Assembly: GCA_017553505.1 (NCBI GenBank)
Contig: JAFZLD010000018.1
Coordinates: forward strand, 124,001 to 188,000
DNA from: Lachnospiraceae bacterium
GTDB taxonomy: Bacteria > Bacillota > Clostridia > Lachnospirales > Lachnospiraceae
DNA length: 64,000 bases
Reading direction: 5' to 3'
The position numbers and the translations under genes were made by a program. Below the pieces are notes generated by a model that did no database searches, was not told the DNA's origin, and saw only the letters and a program-made list of their open reading frames with translations. Positions 52,644 through 60,438 of this stretch are shown here, piece by piece (position 1 is the stretch's first letter; the number at the start of each line of letters is the position of its first letter).

Positions 52644-52669
52644 GAACATATGAACAGTTGAACATATGA
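52643..52669 (+). promoter_or_regulatory. ArsR-type operator
   Basis: TGAACATATGA occurs twice (52643-52653 and 52659-52669), each built on the palindrome CATATG. The position from the -10 box into the leader is where an ArsR/SmtB repressor sits to block its own promoter. Confidence 0.6.
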
Positions 52670-52681
52670 GAAAGGGTTATC

Positions 52682-52966
52682 ATGGACGACAGAATTTACG
52701 ACTTGGCAGATTTATTTAAGGTATTCAGCGATTCTACCCGCATCAGGATTCTTTATGTGCTGATGGATGGGGAGAAGAATGTAAGTGATATCAGCGAGGC
52801 GGTTGACATGAATCAGTCCGCGGTGTCGCACCAGCTTAAGACTTTAAAGACCAGCCACCTGGTGAAGGTCAGACGTGATGGCAAGGCGATGCTTTACAGC
52901 CTGGCGGACGATCATGTAGAGGCTATTCTAAAGATAGGAATGGAACATATATCAGAGGAGGATTAA
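52682..52966 (+). CDS. ArsR/SmtB family metal-sensing repressor (zinc type)
   Basis: Winged-helix repressor of 94 residues that leaves DNA when metal binds. ATG 52682 has GAAAGGG ahead. The recognition helix region is DMNQSAVSHQLKTLKTSHLV. The C-terminal helix carries Asp76-x-His78 and His89-x-x-Glu92, the exact spacing of the alpha-5 zinc site of SmtB/CzrA. The Cys residues of the alpha-3N cadmium/lead site are missing. Zn(II) or Co(II) is therefore the likely signal. It is co-transcribed with a metallochaperone and a P1B ATPase. Confidence 0.9.
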   Translation: MDDRIYDLADLFKVFSDSTRIRILYVLMDGEKNVSDISEAVDMNQSAVSHQLKTLKTSHLVKVRRDGKAMLYSLADDHVEAILKIGMEHISEED

Positions 52967-52968
52967 AC

Positions 52969-53190
52969 ATGAAGAAAACATTTATTTTGGAAGACCTTGA
53001 CTGCGCACACTGCGCTCAGAAAATTGAGGATAAGGTTGCTTCTTTTGACGGAGTATCGAATTGCAAGGTAACTTTCCTTACTCAGAAGCTTGTCTACGAC
53101 GTAGAGGATGACAAGGACAAAGAAGTTGAAGAGAAGATGCGCAAGTTTGTTAAGGAGACCGAACCCGACGTTACGGTTAAGAAGGCATAA
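52969..53190 (+). CDS. Small heavy-metal-associated (HMA) domain protein
   Basis: Metallochaperone-like protein of 73 residues with one ferredoxin-like HMA fold. The metal site is DCAHCAQKI (Cys14 and Cys17), preceded by an acidic Asp-Leu-Asp, a setting seen in zinc/cadmium-binding rather than copper-binding HMA domains. ATG 52969 follows GAGGAGG and lies 2 nt after the repressor stop. It overlaps the ATPase start by one base. The ATPase itself has no N-terminal HMA domain, so this protein probably replaces it. Confidence 0.9.
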   Translation: MKKTFILEDLDCAHCAQKIEDKVASFDGVSNCKVTFLTQKLVYDVEDDKDKEVEEKMRKFVKETEPDVTVKKA

Positions 53191-55079
53191 TGACGAAGAA
53201 AATAAAGAAGATGATTATAAGGATCGCCATCGGTGCGGTCCTTCTCGCGGCAGGTGTGCTGTGCACGAAATTATTCGGTGAATGGGTAGGACTTGCAATT
53301 TATATTGCAGCGTACCTGGTAATCGGCTTTGACATAGTTAAGAATGCTTTTGTCAATATTGCACACGGAAGAGTCTTTGATGAGAACTTCCTGATGATGA
53401 TTGCAACTGTAGGTGCTTTTGCCTGCAGAGAGTATGTCGAGGCGGTTGCGGTAATGCTGTTCTACCAGATCGGTGAGTGCTTCCAGTCCTATGCCGTCAA
53501 TAAATCACGTAAGTCCATCAGGGCGCTTATGAGCATCAGACCCGACTTCGCTCGCGTAGTGCGCGACGGTGCCGAGGTTGAGGTGGACCCGACGGAAGTT
53601 AATATCGGTGAGACGATTATTATTAAGCCCGGCGAGAGAGTTCCGCTTGACGGAACCATCATCGAAGGCGCTTCGTCCATAGACACCGCAGCCATCACCG
53701 GCGAAAGCATGCCTCGTGACGTGCAGGCGGGCGACACGGTAGTAAGCGGATGCGTTAACACTTCCGGCGTTATCAAGGTCAGCACGACCTCGAACTTCGC
53801 GGAGTCCACAGTATCCAAGGTACTTACCCTTGTGGAGGAAGCTTCGTCCAAGAAAGCTAAGTCCGAGCAGTTCATCACCGTATTTGCAAGATATTACACG
53901 CCTATCGTTGTTATCTCCGCAGTGCTTCTTGCTACTGTGGGGACCCTTGTGACGGGCGATTTCAGAACCTGGATATACAGAGCGATGACGTTTCTTTTGA
54001 TATCCTGTCCTTGCGCGCTGGTTATCAGTATTCCGCTTTCTTTCTTCGGAGGAATCGGCGGAGCGGGCAGAAAGGGTATCCTCATAAAGGGCGGCAATTA
54101 CATGGATACGCTCGCAAGAGTCAATACGCTGGTGCTTGACAAGACCGGTACCATCACGAAGGGTAACTTCGCGCTCGGCGAGATTGAGCCTTCCTCGTAT
54201 TTGCAAAAAGAATACGGCGACGGCGCAGAGGACGAGCTTGTAAGGATTTCTGCTTTGGCTGAGAGTTATTCGACACACCCTATCGCACTTTCGATTATCG
54301 CGCGTTACGGCCGCGAGATTGACAAGTCGGCGGTTTCCGAGATTAAGGAGATTGCGGGCAAGGGCGTTTCGGCCGAGATTGAAGGCAAGAAGATAAGCGT
54401 CGGCAACAAGAAGCTCATGCTTGATGTTGTGGAAGGCGCAGACATTCTGGAGCTCGACAGCTGCAGCAATGTGGTTGCGGGCGGAACCCTTGTATATGTG
54501 GCAATAGGCGGACGCTACGCAGGTCATATGCATATTGTCGACGAGGTTAAGGACAATGCGGCGGAGGCGCTTGCTTTGTGCAAGAAGGCCGGCATCAGTG
54601 ACATTGTCATGCTTACGGGCGACAATGAGAAGACTGCCAAGGCTGTTGCGGACAGCGTGGCTATAGATAAGTATCTGGCTAACCTTAACCCTTTGGACAA
54701 GGTTACATCGATTGAAACGATTATGGCCGATGAGCCCGGTCGTGTGGTTGCCTTTGTAGGCGACGGCATCAACGACGCGCCTGTATTGTCCCGCGCGGAC
54801 ATCGGTATCGCCATGGGCGCTATGGGCAGTGATGCGGCGATTGAAGCGGCTGACGTGGTCATAATGACCGACGATTTGGCTAAGTTGTCGGAGGCTAAGC
54901 GAATTGCTATTAAGACTCTTAGAATAGTCAAAGAAAACATCGTCTTTGCCCTCGGCATTAAGTTACTCATTCTTGTGCTGGCAGCCTTCGGTATTGCCAA
55001 CATGTGGGCGGCGATTTTCGCGGATGTAGGAGTTGCGTTCCTGGCAATTCTTAATGCGATGAGAGCTTTGAAAGCGTAA
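53190..55079 (+). CDS. zntA: Zinc/cadmium-exporting P1B-type ATPase
   Basis: Membrane pump of 629 residues. It lacks the usual N-terminal metal-binding domain and starts directly with membrane helices. Further features are the actuator TGES (AAITGESMP), the metal-binding CPC in SCPCALVIS, the phosphorylated Asp in DKTGT, an HP motif (YSTHPIAL) and GDGINDAP. The last helices hold Lys in GIKLLILVL and Asp in FADVGVAFLAILNAMR, marks of the zinc/cadmium/lead subgroup. The start overlaps the HMA gene stop (TAATG). Confidence 0.93.
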   Translation: MTKKIKKMIIRIAIGAVLLAAGVLCTKLFGEWVGLAIYIAAYLVIGFDIVKNAFVNIAHGRVFDENFLMMIATVGAFACREYVEAVAVMLFYQIGECFQSYAVNKSRKSIRALMSIRPDFARVVRDGAEVEVDPTEVNIGETIIIKPGERVPLDGTIIEGASSIDTAAITGESMPRDVQAGDTVVSGCVNTSGVIKVSTTSNFAESTVSKVLTLVEEASSKKAKSEQFITVFARYYTPIVVISAVLLATVGTLVTGDFRTWIYRAMTFLLISCPCALVISIPLSFFGGIGGAGRKGILIKGGNYMDTLARVNTLVLDKTGTITKGNFALGEIEPSSYLQKEYGDGAEDELVRISALAESYSTHPIALSIIARYGREIDKSAVSEIKEIAGKGVSAEIEGKKISVGNKKLMLDVVEGADILELDSCSNVVAGGTLVYVAIGGRYAGHMHIVDEVKDNAAEALALCKKAGISDIVMLTGDNEKTAKAVADSVAIDKYLANLNPLDKVTSIETIMADEPGRVVAFVGDGINDAPVLSRADIGIAMGAMGSDAAIEAADVVIMTDDLAKLSEAKRIAIKTLRIVKENIVFALGIKLLILVLAAFGIANMWAAIFADVGVAFLAILNAMRALKA

Positions 55080-55086
55080 AAAATAG

Positions 55087-55116
55087 TTGATAACATGGCA
55101 CGAAGTAGTTTATTAT
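55087..55116 (+). promoter_or_regulatory. Promoter ahead of the gpmA remnant
   Basis: TTGATA (55087-55092), 18 nt, TATTAT (55111-55116). The promoter and an AAGGAGA ribosome site have survived although the gene has not. Confidence 0.6.
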
Positions 55117-55183
55117 AGTGCCGGTATATTGTGGCTTTTTGTAAATTGGTTAATCATTTCAGTAATGAAAAGGAGAAAAAGCC

Positions 55184-55354
55184 ATGATGAAATTGGTATT
55201 GATCAGACACGGTGAGAGTGAGTGGAACAAGCTTAATCTTTTCACCGGCTGGACGCAGTTGCCAATCAGGGCAAGAAAAAGTAATTACTTAGAGCGGAGC
55301 TTAAAGGCTCCGCTTTTAAATTGTGCTTATCGAAACTTTGAAGAAAGTGTTTGA
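55184..55354 (+). pseudogene. gpmA: Remnant of phosphoglycerate mutase (gpmA), truncated
   Basis: The frame starts as a normal 2,3-bisphosphoglycerate-dependent phosphoglycerate mutase: [14 protein letters not shown] with the catalytic His in RHG, then NLFTGWT. After about 26 residues the similarity stops and an unrelated tail of 30 residues leads to TGA at 55352. A terminator hairpin lies inside this tail at 55293, where the end of the original gene would be. This looks like an internal deletion of more than 200 codons. The short product cannot be active. A complete gene is presumably elsewhere. Confidence 0.8.
55293..55318 (+). terminator. Rho-independent terminator of the gpmA remnant
   Basis: AGCGGAGC (55293-55300) pairs with GCTCCGCT (55307-55314) across 6 nt, followed by TTT. 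Confidence 0.7.
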
Positions 55355-55380
55355 CAGGAATAATAAGGTTATATACGATA

Positions 55381-55884
55381 ATGCTATCAAATGTGAATTT
55401 GGATGAAATGTCAATGGAAGAAGCGAATGCTATGGATAAAAAGTATGAAAGAAAAATAAGAATTAGAATAACTATTCTTGCGTTAAGTGCGATTTTTATC
55501 GTGGCATTAACGATAGTTATGGCATATTGTGGCGGTGGTGATTCCAGAGTGATACCCTCATATGCGTTACAATTTGGATCGCTTTCTATAGTGATAAGCC
55601 TGGTTTATTTGTTTGTTCGAATCAAATTCTACTCAGATTTATTAAAAGATAAGTTTAAACTGCGTAAGTTCAACAATCCGGAACGAATCGAATACAAACG
55701 AAGGCTTCACGAAAAAAGCGGTGGCGATGTATGGACAATAACTTTTATAATGTCAGAATTGGTTACAGTTATCTCTGCAGAATACAGCGTCGATGCTTTT
55801 CATGCCGGTTTAATACTGGTTATAGTCCATTTGCTGGTTAAAGCGATTTATTATTTTTATTATAAAAAATTCAGTAAAGAGTAA
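55381..55884 (+). CDS. Hypothetical membrane protein, AT-rich gene
   Basis: Product of 167 residues with two helices near 40-85 and two near 125-160, and basic loops (KDKFKLRKFNNPERIEYKRR) between. I used ATG 55381, but the TTGACA (55351) and TACGAT (55374) ahead could be its promoter, which would move the start to ATG 55408. The gene is richer in A+T and uses rarer codons (ATA, AGA, TTA) than its neighbours. It stands just behind the gpmA remnant, so it may have come in with the event that broke that gene. Function unknown. Confidence 0.6.
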   Translation: MLSNVNLDEMSMEEANAMDKKYERKIRIRITILALSAIFIVALTIVMAYCGGGDSRVIPSYALQFGSLSIVISLVYLFVRIKFYSDLLKDKFKLRKFNNPERIEYKRRLHEKSGGDVWTITFIMSELVTVISAEYSVDAFHAGLILVIVHLLVKAIYYFYYKKFSKE

Positions 55885-55910
55885 GCGATGATAGACAACA
55901 ATTTTGCGTG

Positions 55911-55939
55911 TTGACATAGCGATTCAATAAAGGTAATCT
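55911..55939 (+). promoter_or_regulatory. Promoter of the 136-residue membrane protein gene
   Basis: TTGACA (55911-55916), 17 nt, TAATCT (55934-55939), 37 nt ahead of the ATG. Confidence 0.7.
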
Positions 55940-55976
55940 ATATACATAAATACAATATATGGTATGGAGGTATGTT

Positions 55977-56387
55977 ATGAAGACTAAATTGGGTATTTCC
56001 GTAGGATTACTTGCAGCTATTACTTGCTGGTGCGGAGTGTTAAGCGGATACTTTGCAGTTCTTTTGATCGTAGGATATGTTCTTCTCAAGGAAGAAGACA
56101 GCTGGCTTAAGAACGCAGTTATCAAGGCACTTCTTGTTATGGTACTTTTTGATGTTGCTGTTGCATTCATCAATCTTATCCCTAACGTACTCAGCTGGGT
56201 ATCCACCCTTACATCGCTTTTCGGCGACACCAAGTACTTCAGCGAGATTAACAGCTTTGTAGATCTTTTCACCAAGATTATCAACATTGCTGAGAAAGTA
56301 TTCTTACTCTTCCTTGGCGTGAAGGCTCTTAAGCAGGAGACTGTTAAGGTTCCCGTTGTAGACGATTTCATCGCTAAGCACGTATAA
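55977..56387 (+). CDS. Small membrane protein of unknown function
   Basis: Protein of 136 residues. I chose ATG 55977, with GGAGG 6 nt ahead, rather than the earlier ATG at 55959. It has two hydrophobic stretches at the N-terminus (about 6-36), one at about 46-72 and one at about 95-117. The layout is that of a four-helix bundle with short loops and no charged motif. It is monocistronic between its own promoter and a strong bidirectional terminator. I do not recognise it. Confidence 0.7.
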   Translation: MKTKLGISVGLLAAITCWCGVLSGYFAVLLIVGYVLLKEEDSWLKNAVIKALLVMVLFDVAVAFINLIPNVLSWVSTLTSLFGDTKYFSEINSFVDLFTKIINIAEKVFLLFLGVKALKQETVKVPVVDDFIAKHV

Positions 56388-56405
56388 TACGGACCATAAT
56401 AAAAA

Positions 56406-56454
56406 GGGCACCGATGCGCTTGATGCAGTAGCATTAGCGCAGGTGTCCTTTTTT
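56406..56454. terminator. Bidirectional terminator
   Basis: GGGCACC (56406-56412) pairs with GGTGTCC (56442-56448), with TGCGC/GCGCA and TGATGC/GCATTA pairs inside. TTTTTT follows on the plus strand and CCCTTTTT on the minus strand, so it ends both converging genes. Confidence 0.85.
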
Positions 56455-56464
56455 GATGCGTAGA

Positions 56465-57238
56465 TTATAATCTGACGATGTCTACGGTGTTGTCGCCGTA
56501 CTCGACTCCGTTTCTTTGTAAGAAATCTGTAAGTCCCGGAATATGCTCGGGCTGGCGCACAATCTTGGGTGTGTGAGCGTCGCAACCGATGATGAAGCGG
56601 GGCTTGTACTCGGAAGCCATCTTGAAGAATCGGTCGCAAGGGTACCAGCGACCGTCTACGAAGCCGTAGATGTTAACCTCGAGAGGAATGGTTAAGTCGA
56701 TGGATGCTTCGACTATCTTGCTCATATGACGCTTGTAGGTGTCATCGTCACCGGTGAAATTAATAAGGTCGGGATGCGCAAGATATGTGAAGAGGCCGGT
56801 CTTCATGCCTTCGATAGTGTAATCGACATATGCCTTGAGGCGTTCCTCACTGTCGGTCTTGGAGCCTACGTAGAAGCCGTCGACTTCGTCCTCTACAAAG
56901 TGCTGTCCCTGGATAATATAGTCGAGGGGAAATTTGCGAAGTTCTTTAAGCAACGGTTCAAAGTACTTGCGGGTGTATTCTACTTCGTATCCGATGAGAA
57001 TCTGTATCTGATCCTTGTATTCATCACGAAGCTTTACAAGAGTTTCCGTATAATTGTCAAGCTCGCTCATGTCCATGCGAATGCGGGACTTAAAGCCGTC
57101 GGGATAGGGCTGAGGAGTGTGGTCCGAAAAGCCGAGAATCTTGAAACCTTCGGAAATAGCGGCTTCGATGTACTCGCGCTCACTGCCTTCTGCATGACCG
57201 CAGCGGACGGTATGTGTATGATAATTGGCTAACATCAT
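56465..57238 (-). CDS. hisK: PHP-type histidinol-phosphatase
   Basis: Metal-dependent phosphatase of 257 residues of the PHP family, which takes phosphate from histidinol phosphate in histidine synthesis. The metal-binding motifs are NYHTHTVRCGHAEG at the N-terminus, GFSDHTPQP, GYEVEYT, QGQHFV, YLAHPDLI and IGCDAHTP near the C-terminus. It lies 5 nt after the shikimate kinase gene on the same strand. Related PHP phosphatases with other substrates exist, so the exact role is not certain. Confidence 0.87.
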   Translation of the reverse strand: MMLANYHTHTVRCGHAEGSEREYIEAAISEGFKILGFSDHTPQPYPDGFKSRIRMDMSELDNYTETLVKLRDEYKDQIQILIGYEVEYTRKYFEPLLKELRKFPLDYIIQGQHFVEDEVDGFYVGSKTDSEERLKAYVDYTIEGMKTGLFTYLAHPDLINFTGDDDTYKRHMSKIVEASIDLTIPLEVNIYGFVDGRWYPCDRFFKMASEYKPRFIIGCDAHTPKIVRQPEHIPGLTDFLQRNGVEYGDNTVDIVRL

Positions 57239-57243
57239 TTTCT

Positions 57244-57744
57244 TTACTGCCTTTCTAAAGCCTTGACGATGGCGTCAACCGTTTCCTCGGGCGAGAGGCC
57301 ATCTTCCGTGACTGTAATGTCTGCGTATCTTTCGTAAAGCGGAATGCGCTCATCGTAGAGGTCCTTAAGCGTCTGACCTTCCCTTAACACCACACCGCGA
57401 CCTTTGATATCGTGAAGGCGACTGCTTAACTCTTCGAAAGAAAGCTTCAGGTATACAACCTTAGCGGTCTTCTTAAGCGCATTCATACCTGCTTCACTAT
57501 ACACCGCACTGCCACCGGTTGCAATAACCGAACGCTCTGCATTTAAATGAGCGAGCACGTCACCCTCTATGGCGATGAAGCCGTCCACGCCTTCTTTTGC
57601 GATAATGTCTTTAAGTAACTTGCCCTCGCGCTCCTGAATGCATAAGTCGGAGTCGATGAAGCGAAGTCCCAGTATCTTGGCCAGTATAACGCCCACCGTG
57701 CTCTTTCCCACGCCGGGCATGCCGATTAATACGATGTTGTTCAT
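57244..57744 (-). CDS. aroK: Shikimate kinase
   Basis: Enzyme of 166 residues that phosphorylates shikimate on the way to chorismate. The P-loop is GMPGVGKSTVG (about 8-18), followed by the shikimate-binding FIDSD, GGSAVYS and the lid segment with LREGQTLKDLYDERIPLYERYAD. It starts at ATG 57742-57744 and is co-transcribed with the histidinol-phosphatase gene; both serve amino-acid synthesis. Confidence 0.95.
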   Translation of the reverse strand: MNNIVLIGMPGVGKSTVGVILAKILGLRFIDSDLCIQEREGKLLKDIIAKEGVDGFIAIEGDVLAHLNAERSVIATGGSAVYSEAGMNALKKTAKVVYLKLSFEELSSRLHDIKGRGVVLREGQTLKDLYDERIPLYERYADITVTEDGLSPEETVDAIVKALERQ

Positions 57745-58299
57745 GTGTAAATGTCCCGTTCCTAGCGATTTTTTATAGCCGAGACTGATTATAGCACAAT
57801 ATTGTTTCTTTGGTGTTCCAAACTTGTATTCAAACAGTCATATCGCTGTGTGTGTAGAGCTATACCCCATCCATCAGTGAAAAATTCACGGGTGGATGGG
57901 CGTATTTTAAGATGGCCGGGCAACTGTACCCCATCCATACAAAAGAAAAACGCAAAAGGAAGGGCGCGCCGCTTGCATATTGAGACAGTAAAACCATACC
58001 AAATTGCAAAATGGCATATAAGGAGGGGGTGAATACGAAAGGAAAGCCCCATCCATATGGCGTGAATGGTCTTTAGGCAGGGGTAAAAGGGAAAGTGCGG
58101 TTCAATTTAGTACCATCCATATGGATAAATGACTGATAAGGAAGGGGACATTACTAATTTATTGAAATCAAAACACCCTACCGTAATACAGATATAACCG
58201 ATATGGTATGGTTACAATTATTTATAGCCCTTGGGAAGGGTAGTTGCAGGTGGAGAAATAGACAAATATGGAAATCTTATGGCTTAAGCAAATTACTTA
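57745..58299. other. Long intergenic region ahead of proB
   Basis: Between aroK and proB lie 625 nt with no frame that looks coding. The left part must hold the aroK promoter. The middle carries the four CCCATCCAT repeats (57863-58124) and a hairpin CCCATCCA (57866-57873) with TGGATGGG (57893-57900), inside which GTGAA pairs with TTCAC. GGAGGGGGTG at 58022 could start a 15-codon peptide (MNTKGKPHPYGVNGL), unproven. I see no T-box or riboswitch. Confidence 0.5.
57863..58124 (+). repeat. Four spaced CCCATCCAT repeats
   Basis: Copies: TACCCCATCCAT at 57863, TACCCCATCCAT at 57927, CCCCATCCATATGG at 58047 and TACCATCCATATGG at 58111. The distances (64, about 120 and 64) are not those of a CRISPR array, and the stretches between are unrelated. 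The first copy pairs with an inverted TGGATGGG. They could be protein-binding sites or decayed mobile-element pieces. Confidence 0.55.
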
Positions 58300-58329
58300 T
58301 TGTCTCAACCCACATTTTAGTGCTATACT
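58300..58329 (+). promoter_or_regulatory. Promoter of proBAC
   Basis: TTGTCT (58300-58305), 18 nt, TATACT (58324-58329), 40 nt before the proB ATG. Confidence 0.7.
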
Positions 58330-58369
58330 ATGTTAAAGTTTTTTTAGACAATAGGAGAAAGAAAGCGTT

Positions 58370-59173
58370 ATGTGGCAGAAAAATTGTTACAGGATTGTTG
58401 TCAAGGTAGGCACATCGACCCTTACGCATGATACGGGCATGGCCAATCTTCGCAGCATTGAGGCGCTCGTGAGAGTGCTTGCGGACCTTAAGGGGTACGG
58501 ACATGAAGTAATACTGGTTACTTCCGGTGCGATTTCCGTCGGAACGGCCAAGATGAGACTGCCCAAACGACCTACGGAGCTGCGCATGAAGCAGGCGGCT
58601 GCGGCTGTCGGCCAGTGCCAGCTGATGCATCTTTACGATAAATTTTTCACCGAATACAACAGAACCGTTGCACAGATTCTTCTTACCGACGACGATGTGG
58701 CAGACAGCCTTAAGGCAGATCACTTGAAGGGCACCTTCGAGGCGCTTCTTGAGACAGGAATCATACCGATAGTCAATGAAAACGACTCGGTATCCTCAGC
58801 CGAAATCGAAACCGGCGCATCGAAGATTCTCGGTGATAACGATACACTTTCGGCAATAGTTGCCAAGCTTGTGGGCGCAGACCTGTTGGTGCTTCTTTCA
58901 GACATCGACGGTCTCTACGACAAGGACCCTCACAAGAGCGACGACGCCAAGATTGTTCACACAGTAACCGACATAGCAAGCGTTGAATCCATGGCAGGTG
59001 GCGCAGGCACCAAGCACGGCACCGGCGGAATGGTTACCAAGCTTTCCGCGGCTAAGATTGCCACCGAGGCAGGCTGCGACATGGTCATCACCAACGGCGC
59101 AAGACCCGAAGACATCTACGACATAGTAGCAGGCAAAGAAACCGGCACGAGATTCATCTCCAAGGAGAAATAA
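58370..59173 (+). CDS. proB: Glutamate 5-kinase, short form without PUA domain
   Basis: First step of proline synthesis: phosphorylates glutamate. The product is 267 residues from ATG 58370 behind AGGAGAAAG. The amino-acid-kinase motifs are VVKVGTSTL, VTSGAISVG, NENDSVS and GAGTKHGTGGMVTKLSAA. The E. coli-type enzyme is near 370 residues with a C-terminal PUA domain; that domain is missing here, and the frame ends cleanly at the core, 2 nt before proA. Feedback inhibition by proline resides in the core and may still work. Confidence 0.95.
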   Translation: MWQKNCYRIVVKVGTSTLTHDTGMANLRSIEALVRVLADLKGYGHEVILVTSGAISVGTAKMRLPKRPTELRMKQAAAAVGQCQLMHLYDKFFTEYNRTVAQILLTDDDVADSLKADHLKGTFEALLETGIIPIVNENDSVSSAEIETGASKILGDNDTLSAIVAKLVGADLLVLLSDIDGLYDKDPHKSDDAKIVHTVTDIASVESMAGGAGTKHGTGGMVTKLSAAKIATEAGCDMVITNGARPEDIYDIVAGKETGTRFISKEK

Positions 59174-59175
59174 AT

Positions 59176-60438
59176 ATGACAGCACTCGAAATTCAGGGCG
59201 AAGCAGCCAAGAGGGCATCCCGCGTTCTCGCAGTAGCTTCCACCGAACTTAAGAATAAAGCGTTAAAAGCAATCGCCACGGCTATTTCAGGCAACCGTGA
59301 CAGATGGCTCAAAGCCAACGCAACCGACATAGAAAATGCCAAGAAAGACGGCATGCGCGAGTCCCTTCAGGACAGACTTTTACTTAACGACGCCAGAGTA
59401 GACGGCATAGTTAAGTCCATCGACGAAATCATCGCGCTTAATGACCCCATCGGCGAAGTGATTGATACGGTTACCCGCCCGAACGGCCTCGACATCGAGA
59501 AAAGGCGCGTTCCCATCGGCGTAATCGGCATCATTTACGAGGCAAGACCCAACGTAACCGTTGACGCGGCAGTCCTCACACTCAAATCAGGCAACGCAAC
59601 CATCCTCCGCGGCGGCAAAGAAGCCATCAACTCCAACCGCGAGGTAGTTAAGATAATGCAGGAAGCACTCGTATCTGTAGGCCTTCCCGCAGAATGCATT
59701 TCTCTTGTGCAGGACACCTCAAGAGACAGCGCGACAGAACTTATGAACCTTACCGACTACGTGGATGTTCTCATTCCCCGCGGCGGCAAGGGACTTATCA
59801 AGAGCGTGGTACAGAATGCCAAGGTTCCGGTTATTCAGACCGGCGACGGTGTATGCCACGTATACATCGACAAGGACGCAGACCTTGAGATGGGCGCGAG
59901 AATTCTGGATAACGCCAAGACTTCCCGTCCCTCTGTATGTAACGCTGCAGAGTGCGCCCTCGTTCACAAGGACGTTCTTGCAGACTTCATGAAGGCTGCT
60001 TACCCGATATTAAAAGAAAAACACGTGGCACTCCGCTGCGACGACGCAAGCCTTAACGCACTCGGCTCCCACGCCGCAGACAGCGCAGTCACCAAGGCAA
60101 CTCCCGAGGACTGGGACACCGAGTACGGCGACTTTATTCTCGCAGTTAAGACTGTAGCGGACGTTAACGAAGCCATCGAATTCATCACCGAGCACGGCAC
60201 CATGCACTCGGAAGCAATCGTAACCGAGAACGCAGCGACGGCAGCAGAATTCCTTAACAGAGTGGACGCGGCGGCAGTATACTGGAACGCTTCCACCAGA
60301 TTCACCGACGGCGGAGAGTTCGGACTCGGCGCCGAAATCGGTATATCCACACAGAAGATGCACGCCCGCGGACCTATGGGCCTTACGGAACTTACATCAT
60401 ACAAATATGTCGTAACAGGAAAGGGGCAGATAAGATGA
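59176..60438 (+). CDS. proA: Gamma-glutamyl phosphate reductase
   Basis: Second enzyme of proline synthesis, 420 residues, NADPH-dependent. The aldehyde-dehydrogenase-like fold shows IGVIGIIYEARPNVTVDAA, LRGGKEAINSN, LIPRGGKGLI and the catalytic Cys in SVCNAAECALVH. ATG 59176 follows AAGGAG. Its TGA overlaps the ATG of proC by 4 nt, so the two are coupled. Confidence 0.97.
   Translation: MTALEIQGEAAKRASRVLAVASTELKNKALKAIATAISGNRDRWLKANATDIENAKKDGMRESLQDRLLLNDARVDGIVKSIDEIIALNDPIGEVIDTVTRPNGLDIEKRRVPIGVIGIIYEARPNVTVDAAVLTLKSGNATILRGGKEAINSNREVVKIMQEALVSVGLPAECISLVQDTSRDSATELMNLTDYVDVLIPRGGKGLIKSVVQNAKVPVIQTGDGVCHVYIDKDADLEMGARILDNAKTSRPSVCNAAECALVHKDVLADFMKAAYPILKEKHVALRCDDASLNALGSHAADSAVTKATPEDWDTEYGDFILAVKTVADVNEAIEFITEHGTMHSEAIVTENAATAAEFLNRVDAAAVYWNASTRFTDGGEFGLGAEIGISTQKMHARGPMGLTELTSYKYVVTGKGQIR

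Noticed and set aside
57863..58124. CRISPR array
   Set aside because: The CCCATCCAT repeats are only 9-14 nt, there are four, and spacing is 64 to 120 nt; no cas genes are near.
58203..58409. 68-codon frame ahead of and overlapping proB
   Set aside because: It contains the proBAC promoter and overlaps proB in another frame; no ribosome site and no resemblance to a protein family.
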